Source: Rhizobiaceae bacterium (GTDB taxonomy: Bacteria > Pseudomonadota > Alphaproteobacteria > Rhizobiales > Rhizobiaceae). From it: a stretch of 64,000 nucleotides of DNA. Shown here in pieces: positions 53,574 through 62,267 of the stretch. Within the stretch, counting starts at the first letter, position 1. Each line of letters begins with the position of its first letter. The DNA lies in the NCBI GenBank assembly GCA_905339215.1, contig CAJPFN010000078.1, positions 1 to 64,000 on the forward strand, given 5' to 3'. The notes beneath the pieces were generated by a model. That model saw nothing but the letters and a program-made list of their open reading frames with translations, was not told the DNA's origin and did not search any database. Position numbers and translations under genes: made by a program.

Positions 53574-54917
53574 TCAGGCGGCGCTTGCCGACGGGCGCAG
53601 GCTGTGGCGCAGGTAGGCGATCGTGGATTCGGCGTTGGCCGGACGGCCGTAGAGGAAGCCCTGGCCGGCGCCGCAGCCGAAGCGCACCAGCATGTCCGCC
53701 TGCGCCTCCTCCTCGATGCCCTCGGCGACGACGTCCATGCCGAGGCCGTGGCACATGGCTAGTATGGCGCGGATGATGTGCTCCGAGGGGCGGTCCTTGA
53801 GGATCGACGAGACGAAGGCGCGATCGATCTTCAGCTTGTCGAAGTGGAATTCGCGCAGGCGTCCGAGCGAGGACTGGCCGGTGCCGAAATCGTCGAGCGA
53901 GATGCGAATGCCGCAGCGCCGCAGGTCGTTGACGATCTTCTCGGCCGAGGCCGGGTCGCTCATCAGGCCGGTTTCCGTGATCTCGATTTCAAGCCGGCGC
54001 GGATCGAAGCCGCCCCTGTCGAGAATCGAGAGGAGGTGAAGCCCGGTGTTCTGGTCTACGAGCTGCGAGGGCGACAGGTTGAACGAAAGGAAGAGATGGT
54101 CCGGCCAGTTGCGCGCCGCATCGATCGCCTTGCGCAGGACCAGCTGCGAGAGCGGTCCGATGAAGCCACGTTCCTCGGCGATCGGAATGAATACCGACGG
54201 CGAGACGAAGCCCAGGTCTCGGTCGCTCCAGCGCGCCAGCGTCTCGAAGCCGATCGTACGGCGGGTCTGAAGGTCGACGATCGGCTGGAAGAAGGGTTCC
54301 ACCTCTCCGGCTGACACCGCGCGGCGCAGGGCCTGCTCGATGCGGGTGACACGCTTCGCTGCTTCCTCCATCTCGCGCGTGTAGACGACGACGCGGCCGC
54401 GACCCGAGCGCTTGGCGTGGTAGAGCGCGGTCTCGGCCTTCTGCGTCAGGTTGGCGGCGGTTTCGTCGCCCGAGTAGAACAGCGCGCAGCCGACCGAGGC
54501 CGAAAGGCGCGCCGTGCGGTCGCCGACATCGTAGGGCGCCGACAGGATCTCGATCATCATCCGCGCCCGCTCGGCGATGACGTCTTCGCTGAAGACCATC
54601 GGGAACAGGAAGGCGAATTCGTCGGCGCGAACGCGGGTGACGATCGAATGACTGTCCATTGCCGCGCGCAGGCGCATCGCGACCTGGACGAGGATGTCGT
54701 CTCCCGCCTTGTGGCCGAACAGGTCGTTGATCGGCTTGAAGCCGTCGAGGTCGAGGATGCCGATGGCGAAGGGTGCAGGGTCGTCGGCGCGTTCGTCGAT
54801 CAGGCGTTCGATCTTGTCGAAGAAGCGCCTGTGATTGCCCAGACCCGTCAGAGTATCGGTGAAGCCGAGGTCTGTCCCTTCCTGCCTGAATTGACTTTCG
54901 CCAAGCAGCGATTGCAT
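53574..54917 (-). CDS. GGDEF-EAL protein, probable c-di-GMP phosphodiesterase with degenerate GGDEF
   Basis: 447 residues, soluble with no sensor domain. GGDEF domain about 17-180: it opens FTDTLTGLGNHRRFFDKIER, but the signature reads RADEF (97-101), lacking both glycines, so cyclase activity is doubtful. EAL domain about 195-440: motif E225-T-L, N280 in FNLSPSQ, ITETGLM, DDFGTGQSS (Asp342/343), Lys363 in KLKIDRAF and Glu399 in VAEGIEE, so the metal and base residues are present. It likely degrades c-di-GMP. GT-C-like gene lies upstream on the same strand. Confidence 0.92.
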   Translation of the reverse strand: MQSLLGESQFRQEGTDLGFTDTLTGLGNHRRFFDKIERLIDERADDPAPFAIGILDLDGFKPINDLFGHKAGDDILVQVAMRLRAAMDSHSIVTRVRADEFAFLFPMVFSEDVIAERARMMIEILSAPYDVGDRTARLSASVGCALFYSGDETAANLTQKAETALYHAKRSGRGRVVVYTREMEEAAKRVTRIEQALRRAVSAGEVEPFFQPIVDLQTRRTIGFETLARWSDRDLGFVSPSVFIPIAEERGFIGPLSQLVLRKAIDAARNWPDHLFLSFNLSPSQLVDQNTGLHLLSILDRGGFDPRRLEIEITETGLMSDPASAEKIVNDLRRCGIRISLDDFGTGQSSLGRLREFHFDKLKIDRAFVSSILKDRPSEHIIRAILAMCHGLGMDVVAEGIEEEAQADMLVRFGCGAGQGFLYGRPANAESTIAYLRHSLRPSASAA

Positions 54918-55018
54918 CGTGGATCTTGTGCCCTTCTTCTGGTTGAACCCTGCATATCAGACAACTCTTTCGAAAACGTATCCCGCGGGAATCGCTTCTG
55001 GGCGCGCGCGCCGTTTCC

Positions 55019-56839
55019 TCAGTCCGCCGTCAGCACCCGATAGATCGCCAGCGCATGGCCGTCGTTGCCGGGCACGGGCTCGAGCCAGGCCGGGATGTCG
55101 CCTTTGGTCAGCGCGGCGAGGAAGCCGTCAGGTGCCCAGGCTGCGAAGGTCTTCGTCTCGTCGTTGCCCGCGCACAGCGCCACGTAGGACAGGCCTTCTT
55201 CGCGGACGATCGCCAGTGCCGACGGCTCGCCCTCCAGGAAGGCGCGGATCGCCAGCAGGTTGCCCTCGACGTTACGGTGGTAGGGTCCGGCCAGCACGCG
55301 GTGGGCGGTAAAGCGCAGGATCGGCGCGCCAAGGTTGGAGACGGCGAGCACGCCGCCCGCAGGCAGGGCCGCCAGCCGGTCATAGTCCGTGGCGCGGTGA
55401 CAGGCCCTGGCGCGGCCCGCGGGCGTCGCCATGGCCGTCGCCGTCTGTCCTGGCAGCAGCCGCTCGGCTGCGGCCGTCCACGCCACGTTGATCGAGGCCA
55501 GCCAGGCAACGGCCATCAGCAGCATGTTGCGCGGCGAGGGCGTCGCCACGGCAACGACCCGCCGCCTGGCGATCCAGGCCGACAGCGCGATCGTCGAGAT
55601 CGGGATCGAGAACATTGCGCCGCGTACCTGCCAGGCGCTCACCGCCAGTGCCACGGCGAGGAAGGCGAACACCACTGCCGCCTCGCGCCGCCGCCCGGCG
55701 GGCGCAAGCAGGCCCGCGGCAAGCAGCAGCGCCGCCAGCACCGGCGTCGCGTAGTAGGACACCGCCATCGCCGGCGCCGTCGACAGCACGGACTTCAGGC
55801 TCTGCGCCTCGGTGATGGCGGAAAGCCAGTAGGTCTTCAGGCGCGGGTCGAGCCCGGCATAGGGGTCGGCGAGGCACTGCGGGAAGAAGGCAAGCGCCAG
55901 CATGCCCGTAGCCACGCCGACGAGGCCGAGCGCGGCGATCCGGCGCGGCATGGTCGTCGACAGGGCGGGCAGCGAGGCGGCCGTGGCGAGGCCGGCGCCG
56001 CACAGAGCGGCGACGACGAACTGGGCGATCGAATAGGCGTCGCAGGCCGGCGCGCCCCAGGCCGCCGGGTCGACCGTGGCGGCGAAAGCGAGCGCCGCCG
56101 CGCCGGCGAAAGCCGCGCCGAAGCCCGCCGCGACGCGTCGTCCGTCGGCTCCGCCGGCGAGGAACAGCGCCGCGGCGGTGAGCCCGCCGGTCGCAACGTA
56201 GGGCGCGGTTTCCATGCCGATCGCCAGCATGGCCGCAGCGCAGGCGCCGGCGATCGTGCCGCCGCGCAGACCCGGCGCCGGTCCGGCGAGTGCTGCGATC
56301 ATGGCCAGCGTCAGTACCAGCTGGACGTTGTGGTGATCGATCGCGCCCGGCGCGAAAATCGAGATGAAATGAAGCGCCGCGCCGCCGACGACGGCGGCAG
56401 GCAGTACCGCCGCGGCGCCGCCGACGCTGCGCGCACTGCGCACGATGGCGGTGAGCGCCGCGCCGGCCAGCATCGCCGGCCACAGCACCAGCGCCGCCGT
56501 CTCGCCGGCTGCGCGGTCGCCGGAGAGCATTTCGCCGAGGAGGATCAGCGCCGCGATCGGGGTGTCGACCAGCCGCGACCAGTGCATGAGGAAGCCCCCC
56601 GCCGGCCCCATCCGGTACTGGTGGAGATCGAACCATCCCTGTCCGCCGATCAGGTCGCGCACCTCGGCCAGCCGCATCAGATTGTCGTTGTCGCCGTTAA
56701 AGCTGGCGAGCGTGGGGAAGCCCGTGGCCGCATGGAACAGGACGACCAGCAGCGCCGCCGCCATGCCGATGGCGAGGTCCGTGCGCCACGCCGGCGTCGG
56801 CGTCGCGGTCCTGGTTCCGAGGGCTTCGGCGATGGTCAC
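55019..56839 (-). CDS. Multi-pass membrane protein, GT-C / STT3-like glycosyltransferase candidate
   Basis: 606 residues from GTG 56839 (GTG 56893 is an alternative). Around twelve membrane segments, then a soluble C-terminal domain (about 490-606). The first periplasmic loop holds FNGDNDNLMRLAEVRDLIGG and QGWFDL, then GGFLMHWSRLVDTPIAAL, which resembles the D-x-D and W-R/HWSRLVD patterns of oligosaccharyltransferase-like GT-C enzymes. GAIDHHNVQ may be a further loop motif. Divergent from GT2 and gtrA genes, so a lipid-linked sugar acceptor pathway is likely. The function is not established. Confidence 0.7.
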   Translation of the reverse strand: MTIAEALGTRTATPTPAWRTDLAIGMAAALLVVLFHAATGFPTLASFNGDNDNLMRLAEVRDLIGGQGWFDLHQYRMGPAGGFLMHWSRLVDTPIAALILLGEMLSGDRAAGETAALVLWPAMLAGAALTAIVRSARSVGGAAAVLPAAVVGGAALHFISIFAPGAIDHHNVQLVLTLAMIAALAGPAPGLRGGTIAGACAAAMLAIGMETAPYVATGGLTAAALFLAGGADGRRVAAGFGAAFAGAAALAFAATVDPAAWGAPACDAYSIAQFVVAALCGAGLATAASLPALSTTMPRRIAALGLVGVATGMLALAFFPQCLADPYAGLDPRLKTYWLSAITEAQSLKSVLSTAPAMAVSYYATPVLAALLLAAGLLAPAGRRREAAVVFAFLAVALAVSAWQVRGAMFSIPISTIALSAWIARRRVVAVATPSPRNMLLMAVAWLASINVAWTAAAERLLPGQTATAMATPAGRARACHRATDYDRLAALPAGGVLAVSNLGAPILRFTAHRVLAGPYHRNVEGNLLAIRAFLEGEPSALAIVREEGLSYVALCAGNDETKTFAAWAPDGFLAALTKGDIPAWLEPVPGNDGHALAIYRVLTAD

Positions 56840-56958
56840 GATCGTGCGATCCGGCTTGATTCGACCGGCGCTAAACCTAGCCTTAACCCGCACAACAAAT
56901 AGTAAAGCCGCGACCGGCGCCGCTGCCGCCCTTGTCCCGCCCGGTCCCGGAGACAGTC

Positions 56959-57966
56959 ATGCCCCATGCCATCGGCGCCGACCTCGAGATAGCCGTCCTT
57001 CTCCCCTGCTACAACGAGGAGAAGACCGTCGGCGATGTCGTCGCCCGCTTCCGCGAGGTGCTGCCCGGCGCGACCGTCTATGTCTACGACAACAATTCGA
57101 GCGACCTGACCGCGCTTCGCGCGCGCTCCGCCGGCGCCGTCGTCGTGCGCGAGCCGCGCCAGGGTAAGGGCAATGTCGTGCGCCGCATGTTCGCCGACAT
57201 CGAGGCCGACGTCTACGTCATGGCCGACGGCGACGGCACGTATGCGCCGGAGGACGCCCCGCAGCTGATCAACCTGCTCTTGACCGAGCGCGCCGACATG
57301 GCCGTCGGTACGAGGCGCGGCGTCACCGACGATGCCGGCCGTGCCGGCCACGCCTTCGGCAACCGCATCTTCAATTCGCTCTACAAGTCCCTGTTCGGCC
57401 GCGACTTCACCGACATCTTCTCCGGCTACCGCGCCTTCACCCGGCGCTTCGTCAAGAGTTTCCCCGCCGTCTCCGGCGGCTTCGAGATCGAGACCGAGAT
57501 GTCGGTGCACGCCTCGATGCTGAAGCTGCCGGTCAGCGAGATGCCGCTCGACTACGGCCGCCGCCCGGAAGGCTCGTCGTCGAAGCTGTCGACCTTCCGC
57601 GACGGCGCCAAGATCCTCTGGATGTTCGCCATGCTGCTCAAGGAGACGCGGCCGCTGCGCTTCTTCGGCGCCTTCTCGCTGGTCTTCCTCGCCGCCTCGC
57701 TCGGCATGATGGTGCCGGTGCTCGCCGAATACTTCGCCACCGGCCTGGTGCCGCGCATGCCGACCTGGGTCGCCGCCATGGCGCTGGCGCTGTTCTCGAT
57801 GATGGCGCTCGTCGCCGGGCTGATCCTCGATTCGGTCGCGCGTGGCCGCGCCGAGCAGAAGCGCATCTTCTACCTTTCCTTCCCGGCGACCCGCGGCGAG
57901 AGGCGCCGCGCGCCGCGCGAGGCCCATCACGCGGCTCCGCGGCCGGCGCCGACGAAGGCAGCATGA
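56959..57966 (+). CDS. Family 2 glycosyltransferase, polyprenyl-phosphate sugar synthase-like (DPM1 type)
   Basis: 335 residues. GT-A fold: AVLLPCYNEEKTVGDVVARF, YVYDNNSSDLT, and D-x-D at Asp90/Asp92 in VMADGDGTYAPED; the C-terminal part has two membrane segments and a basic tail. The GGFEIETEMSVHA phrase is typical of DPM1-like enzymes that move a sugar from UDP or GDP to polyprenyl phosphate. GGAGA before ATG 56959 defines the start; a TTG at 56932 is less likely. Its end overlaps gtrA by ATGA. Confidence 0.9.
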   Translation: MPHAIGADLEIAVLLPCYNEEKTVGDVVARFREVLPGATVYVYDNNSSDLTALRARSAGAVVVREPRQGKGNVVRRMFADIEADVYVMADGDGTYAPEDAPQLINLLLTERADMAVGTRRGVTDDAGRAGHAFGNRIFNSLYKSLFGRDFTDIFSGYRAFTRRFVKSFPAVSGGFEIETEMSVHASMLKLPVSEMPLDYGRRPEGSSSKLSTFRDGAKILWMFAMLLKETRPLRFFGAFSLVFLAASLGMMVPVLAEYFATGLVPRMPTWVAAMALALFSMMALVAGLILDSVARGRAEQKRIFYLSFPATRGERRRAPREAHHAAPRPAPTKAA

Positions 57967-58340
57967 CCGGCCAGGTCGCGCGCTTCCTGCTGACCGGTGG
58001 CATCGGCTTCCTTGCCGACGCCGGGGCGCTGGCGCTGCTGCTTGCCGCGACCCCGCTCGACCCGTTCGCGGCGCGCGTGCTTTCCATCGGATTCGCGCTC
58101 ACCATCACCTGGCTGATCAATCGCAACTTCACCTTCCGGCCGTCGAGCCGCGGCCTGGTGCGCGAGGGCGCCCGCTACGGCGGCGTCGGCATCGGCACCA
58201 GCCTCGTCAACTATGCGGCCTATGCCGGCGCTCTCGCACTTGTCCCCGGCCTGCCGCCTCTTCTGGCGCTCGCCTTCGGCTCGGCGGTGGCGATTGCCGC
58301 CTCCTGGCTCGGCTATTCCCGGCTGGTCTTCGACCGCTGA
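57963..58340 (+). CDS. GtrA family membrane protein
   Basis: 125 residues with four membrane segments. Opens [20 protein letters not shown] and holds [20 protein letters not shown], the W-NR-FTF phrase that defines GtrA. Members are thought to flip polyprenyl-phosphate sugars across the inner membrane. The ATGA overlap with the GT2 gene strongly suggests they act together on the same lipid-linked sugar. Confidence 0.92.
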   Translation: MTGQVARFLLTGGIGFLADAGALALLLAATPLDPFAARVLSIGFALTITWLINRNFTFRPSSRGLVREGARYGGVGIGTSLVNYAAYAGALALVPGLPPLLALAFGSAVAIAASWLGYSRLVFDR

Positions 58341-58366
58341 CCACTGCCTGCCTGTCGCGTGGCGGA

Positions 58367-58395
58367 TTGGCATGGGACCCGGTAGGCATTACATC
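58367..58395 (+). promoter_or_regulatory. Putative promoter of gshB
   Basis: TTGGCA (58367-58372), 17-base spacer, TACATC (58390-58395), about 50 bases before the gshB ATG. Good -35 and spacing, moderate -10. By-eye call. Confidence 0.3.
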
Positions 58396-58443
58396 GGTCC
58401 GGCCAGACACCAGAGACGACACCCGATATCCCGGAGTTCCGAC

Positions 58444-59385
58444 ATGCCGCTCGACATCGCCGTCCAGATGGACCACATCGCGACGATCTCCATCGCCGGC
58501 GACACCACCTTTGCGCTCTGCCTGGAAGCCCAGCGCCGCGGCCACCGCCTCTTCCACTACACGCCCGACCGCCTCTCCATGCAGGGCGGCGGCGTCTTCG
58601 CCACACTGGAAGCGCTCTCCGTGCGCGACGAGAAGGGCAACCATTTCACCCTGCACGCGCCGGCGCGCACCAACCTCGCCGAGATGGATGTGGTTCTCCT
58701 TCGCCAGGATCCGCCCTTCGACATGAACTACATCACCACCACCCACATCCTCGAGCGCATCCACCCGAAGACGCTGGTGGTCAACGACCCGGCCTGGGTG
58801 CGCAACAGCCCGGAGAAGATCTTCGTCACCGAGTTCCCCGACCTCATGCCGGAGACGCTCATCACCAAGGACCGCCAGGCGGTCGCCGACTTCCGCCGCG
58901 AGCACGGCGACATCATCATCAAGCCGCTCTACGGCAATGGCGGAGCCGGCATCTTCCATCTGCCCGAGGCCGACCGCAACCTCTCGGCGCTGCTCGAAAT
59001 GTTCGAGCAGATGTTCCGCGAGCCGTTCATCGTCCAGCGCTACCTGAAGGAGGTGCGCGCCGGCGACAAGCGCATCATCCTCGTCGACGGCGAGCCGGTC
59101 GGCGCCATCAACCGCGTCCCGGCGGCGCACGATTCGCGCTCCAACATGCATGTCGGCGGGCGCGCCGAGAAGACCGAGCTGACCGAGCGCGAGCGCGAGA
59201 TCTGCGCCCGCATCGGCCCGTCGCTCCGCGAACGCGGCTTTCTGCTCGTCGGCATCGACGTCATCGGCGACTACCTGACGGAAATCAACGTCACCTCGCC
59301 GACCGGCGTGCGCGAGGTCAGGAAGTTCGGCGGCGCCGACATCGCCGCGCTGTTCTGGGACGCGGTCGAGGCGAAGCGTAGTTGA
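58444..59385 (+). CDS. gshB: Glutathione synthetase
   Basis: 313 residues. N-terminal [20 protein letters not shown] with the substrate loop [20 protein letters not shown], central ATP-grasp [17 protein letters not shown] and C-terminal [20 protein letters not shown], where N-x-TSPTG is the GshB signature. It makes glutathione from gamma-glutamylcysteine and glycine. ATG 58444 gives the normal N-terminus; the frame is open further upstream but overlaps gtrA. Confidence 0.97.
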   Translation: MPLDIAVQMDHIATISIAGDTTFALCLEAQRRGHRLFHYTPDRLSMQGGGVFATLEALSVRDEKGNHFTLHAPARTNLAEMDVVLLRQDPPFDMNYITTTHILERIHPKTLVVNDPAWVRNSPEKIFVTEFPDLMPETLITKDRQAVADFRREHGDIIIKPLYGNGGAGIFHLPEADRNLSALLEMFEQMFREPFIVQRYLKEVRAGDKRIILVDGEPVGAINRVPAAHDSRSNMHVGGRAEKTELTEREREICARIGPSLRERGFLLVGIDVIGDYLTEINVTSPTGVREVRKFGGADIAALFWDAVEAKRS

Positions 59386-59475
59386 GCGGCTGCAATCGGC
59401 TGTAGAATGGGATAAAGAATACGCCGACTGCAGGATCGCGCACCGGCGTGGTCGCGTCGCGTTCCTGAAATGTTC

Positions 59476-59504
59476 TTGACGTAATTCTTCGCCCGTGCTT
59501 GTCT
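59476..59504 (+). promoter_or_regulatory. Putative promoter upstream of the comM-type gene
   Basis: TTGACG (59476-59481), 17-base spacer, TTGTCT (59499-59504), 67 bases before the ATG. Good -35 but weak -10; offered as a candidate for this 186-base gap, in which nothing else stands out. Confidence 0.28.
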
Positions 59505-59571
59505 CACCCTGCGGCAGGCGCAGTCTGAGGGCTCCCTGCCGGTTTCTGCTCTCCCGGCGGCGGAGGACGGC

Positions 59572-61104
59572 ATGGTCTCGCGGGTGCGTACGATCGCGTT
59601 TCAGGGGATCGAGGCGGTCCCGGTCGACGTCCAGGTGATGGTCGCGCCGGGCAAGGTCGGCATGCAGATCGTCGGCCTTCCCGACAAGGCGGTCGCCGAG
59701 AGCCGCGAGCGCGTCCAGGCGGCACTGCATGCCTCGGGCCTGTCCATGCCCGCTAAGAAGGTGACGGTGAACCTCGCGCCCGCCGACCTGCCCAAGGAGG
59801 GCAGCCACTACGACCTGCCGATCGCGCTCGGCCTGATGGCGGCGCTCGGCGCGGTGCCCGGCGACCAGCTCGCCGATTATGTCGTGCTCGGCGAGCTTTC
59901 CCTCGACGGCACCATCGCCGCGGTCAACGGCGCCCTGCCGGCGGCGATCGGCGCCAATGCCGAGGGCAAGGGCCTGATCTGCCCCCACGCTTCGGGACCC
60001 GAGGCGGCCTGGGCCGGCGCCGACATCGACATCCTCGCGCCGCGCAGCCTGATCGCCATCGCCAACCATTTTCGCGGCACGCAGGTCCTGTCGCGGCCCG
60101 AGCCGGCCGTGCGCGCGCAAACCGCCGCCCTTCCCGACCTCGCCGACATCAAGGGCCAGGAGACGGCGAAGCGCGCCCTCGAGGTCGCCGCGGCCGGCGG
60201 CCACAACCTGATGATGGTCGGCCCGCCGGGTTCCGGAAAATCCATGCTCGCCCAGCGCCTGCCGTCGATCCTGCCGCCGCTGGCGCCGCGCGAACTGCTC
60301 GAAGTCTCCATGATCGCCTCGATCGCCGGCGAGCTCGCCGAAGGCAAATTGTCCGACCGGCGGCCGTTCCGTGCCCCGCACCACTCCGCCTCCATGGCGG
60401 CGATGGTCGGCGGCGGCCTGCGCGTCAAGCCCGGCGAGGTCTCGCTCGCCCATTGCGGCGTGCTCTTCGTCGACGAGTTCCCGGAATTCCATCCGGCCGT
60501 GCTCGATTCGCTGCGCCAGCCGCTCGAGGCCGGCGAGGCGGTGATCGCCCGCGCCAACCATCGCGTCACCTATCCGGCGCGCTTCCAGCTGGTCGCCGCG
60601 ATGAACCCGTGCCGCTGCGGCATGGCCGGCGAGCCGGGCTACCGCTGCGCCCGCGGAACGCGCTGCCAGACCGACTACCAGTCGCGCATCTCCGGGCCGC
60701 TGCTCGACCGCATCGATCTCAGGATCGAGGTGCCGGCAGTGTCGGCCGCCGACCTGATCCGCCCGGCGCGCGCCGAGCCGAGCGCTTCCGTCGCCGGGCG
60801 GGTGGCACGGGCGCGCGGCCTGCAGCGCGAGCGTTTCGATCGCCTCGGCCTGCCGGGGATCGGCGTCAATGCCCATTGCCCGACGGCCCTCGTCGAGGAG
60901 ATCGCCGCGCCAGACGCCGCCGGGCTCTCGCTGCTGCGCGAGGCGAGCGAGAAGCTCGGCTTCTCGGCGCGGGCCTACCATCGCGTGCTGAAAGTGGCGC
61001 GCACGCTGGCCGACCTCGACGGCGCCGGCGCCGTCGGCCGCATCCACCTTGCCGAGGCGATCTCCTACCGCATCATGGGCGAGCGCCTCGCCCAGGCGGC
61101 GTAG
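59572..61104 (+). CDS. YifB family Mg-chelatase-like AAA ATPase (ComM type)
   Basis: 510 residues. N-terminal ChlI/Lon-protease-like domain (VQVMVAPGKVGMQIVGLPDK through KKVTVNLAPADLPKEGSHYD), AAA core with Walker A MVGPPGSGKSMLAQRLPSIL near 217, PHHSASMAAMVGGG, Walker B GVLFVDEFPEF, and the C-terminal zinc/lid part CRCGMAGEPGYRCARG. In transformable bacteria ComM is a branch-migration helicase that aids integration of foreign DNA. It follows gshB, as in other Hyphomicrobiales, and is followed by palindromic repeat DNA. Confidence 0.94.
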   Translation: MVSRVRTIAFQGIEAVPVDVQVMVAPGKVGMQIVGLPDKAVAESRERVQAALHASGLSMPAKKVTVNLAPADLPKEGSHYDLPIALGLMAALGAVPGDQLADYVVLGELSLDGTIAAVNGALPAAIGANAEGKGLICPHASGPEAAWAGADIDILAPRSLIAIANHFRGTQVLSRPEPAVRAQTAALPDLADIKGQETAKRALEVAAAGGHNLMMVGPPGSGKSMLAQRLPSILPPLAPRELLEVSMIASIAGELAEGKLSDRRPFRAPHHSASMAAMVGGGLRVKPGEVSLAHCGVLFVDEFPEFHPAVLDSLRQPLEAGEAVIARANHRVTYPARFQLVAAMNPCRCGMAGEPGYRCARGTRCQTDYQSRISGPLLDRIDLRIEVPAVSAADLIRPARAEPSASVAGRVARARGLQRERFDRLGLPGIGVNAHCPTALVEEIAAPDAAGLSLLREASEKLGFSARAYHRVLKVARTLADLDGAGAVGRIHLAEAISYRIMGERLAQAA

Positions 61105-61117
61105 CGGCGTTGGAGTC

Positions 61118-61256
61118 CTTGGCACCCATCCTCGCTCCCACGAATGTGGGGGAGAGGTGCCGGGCGAAGCGAGGCGGACCGGGGGCATCGTGCCGGCCCT
61201 TCGCTTCGTCATCCACGGGCAAGCGCAGCGAAGCGAAGGCGGATGGGGGGTGCTGG
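61118..61256. repeat. Palindromic intergenic repeat downstream of the comM-type gene
   Basis: Contains stem CTCGCTCCCAC / GTGGGGGAG (about 61131-61153) and a second stem CCTTCGCTTCG (61198-61208) / CGAAGCGAAGG (61229-61239). The segment AGAGGTGCCGGGCGAAGCGA followed by GGCGGA matches the element at 2149-2173 with one difference, so both belong to one repeat family. It lies after the gene stop at 61104 and could also end its transcript. Confidence 0.75.
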
Positions 61257-61430
61257 ACGGAACGCCGCGCCGCGGCGTCGTCGTCGTGTCGAAAACGCGG
61301 GGACAAATGTCCACCACCCCTTTTCACGAAATCAACGGCTTCCACGATTTTCACCCCGTTCCGGCGCCCATTTTATCCCCCTCCCCAAAAGCTCCCCGTA
61401 CCCTGTGATCGGCCAAAGGAGGGCCAGGAG
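61257..61430. other. Rest of the 326-base gap before the 173-residue protein gene
   Basis: After the repeat, this stretch holds no convincing gene. It becomes less GC-biased around 61300-61360 (ACAAATGTCCACCACCCCTT, ACGAAATCAACGGCTTCCAC), a plausible promoter area, but no paired -35/-10 can be assigned. AAAGGAGG at 61415-61422 is the ribosome site for the gene at 61431. Confidence 0.4.
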
Positions 61431-61952
61431 ATGGCGGGTGCTTTGCAGGACAAGGGGACGTTTCAGGGCATCGCCCGGACGCTTCTTGCGCTTGCGCTGC
61501 TCGCCGAACGCGCCGCCGGCCGCTCATTGCCTGTCCGCTTCCTCGTCCTCGTCCTCCTCGGCCGGGCCGAGGCGATCGCGCGGCGCTTCGTCGCCCAGGA
61601 GGCAGCGGCGGGAATGGCCGAGGCGCTCGACGCCGGCTATCCCGGCGCCCGCTTCCCCGACCTCGCCTGCCTCGACGAACCGGCCGGCCTGCACTATGGC
61701 CCCGCCGACGCCGTGCTCCTCGCGCTGCGCCTGCGCATCCTCGCCGCCGTGCTCCGCATGTTTTCCGACGCAGACGCCGATGCCGACGACCTTTCCGCCG
61801 TCTTCTCCGACGACTGGTCTGGCGACTGGTCTGGCGGCTGGCCTGCCGACGGTTCCGCCGTCAAGGCACGCCCCTCCGACGCCACGCCGCTCCCGCCGCT
61901 GCTGCTCATCCTCCGCCGTCCCGCCGCGCGCCGCCCGTCCCGCCCGCCCTGA
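61431..61952 (+). CDS. Hypothetical protein, 173 residues, with internal short tandem repeats
   Basis: Starts at ATG 61431 with a near-perfect AAAGGAGG eight bases upstream. The N-terminal half is helical, GTFQGIARTLLALALLAERA and RFLVLVLLGRAEAIARRFVA, then AGYPGARFPDLACLDEPAGL and LHYGPADAVLLALRLRILAA. An acidic run (DADADADD) and a DWSGDWSGGW stretch, made from two exact 12-base units (61812-61835) plus a decayed third, precede a proline/arginine-rich tail. No named family recognised; similar proteins seem to occur near comM in relatives (recollection only). Possibly peripheral to the membrane. Confidence 0.7.
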   Translation: MAGALQDKGTFQGIARTLLALALLAERAAGRSLPVRFLVLVLLGRAEAIARRFVAQEAAAGMAEALDAGYPGARFPDLACLDEPAGLHYGPADAVLLALRLRILAAVLRMFSDADADADDLSAVFSDDWSGDWSGGWPADGSAVKARPSDATPLPPLLLILRRPAARRPSRPP

Positions 61953-62042
61953 CGCGGCGTCATCCGCAAACGACCTCAAATCTCCGAATCTTCCATGCCC
62001 TCCGGGGCACGATCCCGCTTGTCTACGAGGACGCGCCGGCGC
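61953..62042. other. Left flank of the 315-base gap before the phosphoesterase gene
   Basis: Ninety bases without a recognisable gene or terminator, leading into the long inverted repeat that fills 62043-62190. Together with the repeat and a further 77 bases on its right, where the gene's ribosome site AGGAA lies, it makes up the gap from 61953 to 62267. Confidence 0.4.
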
Positions 62043-62190
62043 CTTTACCTCCCCCTTGCGGGGAGGTCGACGCGAAGCGTCGGGTGGGGGTCGAGGTGAC
62101 ACGCGCGGTGCCCGTTTCATCGTCGAGCCTGTCGAGAACTACCCCCACCCGCGCCTTTGGCGCGACCTCCCCACAAGGGGGAGGTGAAAG
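62043..62190. repeat. Long imperfect inverted repeat (Rhizobiales-type palindromic element)
   Basis: A left arm of about 49 bases (62043-62091) is the near-exact reverse complement of a right arm of about 50 bases (62141-62190), with a 49-base spacer. Each arm also contains its own small hairpin, CCTCCCC-TTGC-GGGGAGG on the left and CCTCCCC-ACAA-GGGGGAGG on the right. The whole can fold into a long cruciform or RNA stem. Sequence with ACCCCCACCCG and CCTCCCC...GGGGGAGGT is common between genes in Mesorhizobium-like genomes. Confidence 0.85.
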
Positions 62191-62267
62191 CCGCCGCCCC
62201 GTTTCCCCTGACATCGAAACGTCTTACGACTCCGCTATCGAGCGCCCGAGCCGACAGGAATGATGCC

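Noticed and set aside
58207-61317. Minus-strand open frame of more than 1000 codons across gshB and the comM-type gene
   Set aside because: Both plus-strand genes are unambiguous families; the antisense frame is a codon-bias shadow.
62157-62267. N-terminal extension of the metallophosphoesterase
   Set aside because: These codons translate the right arm of the palindromic repeat; a GTG with a ribosome site at 62268 begins just before the first metal motif.
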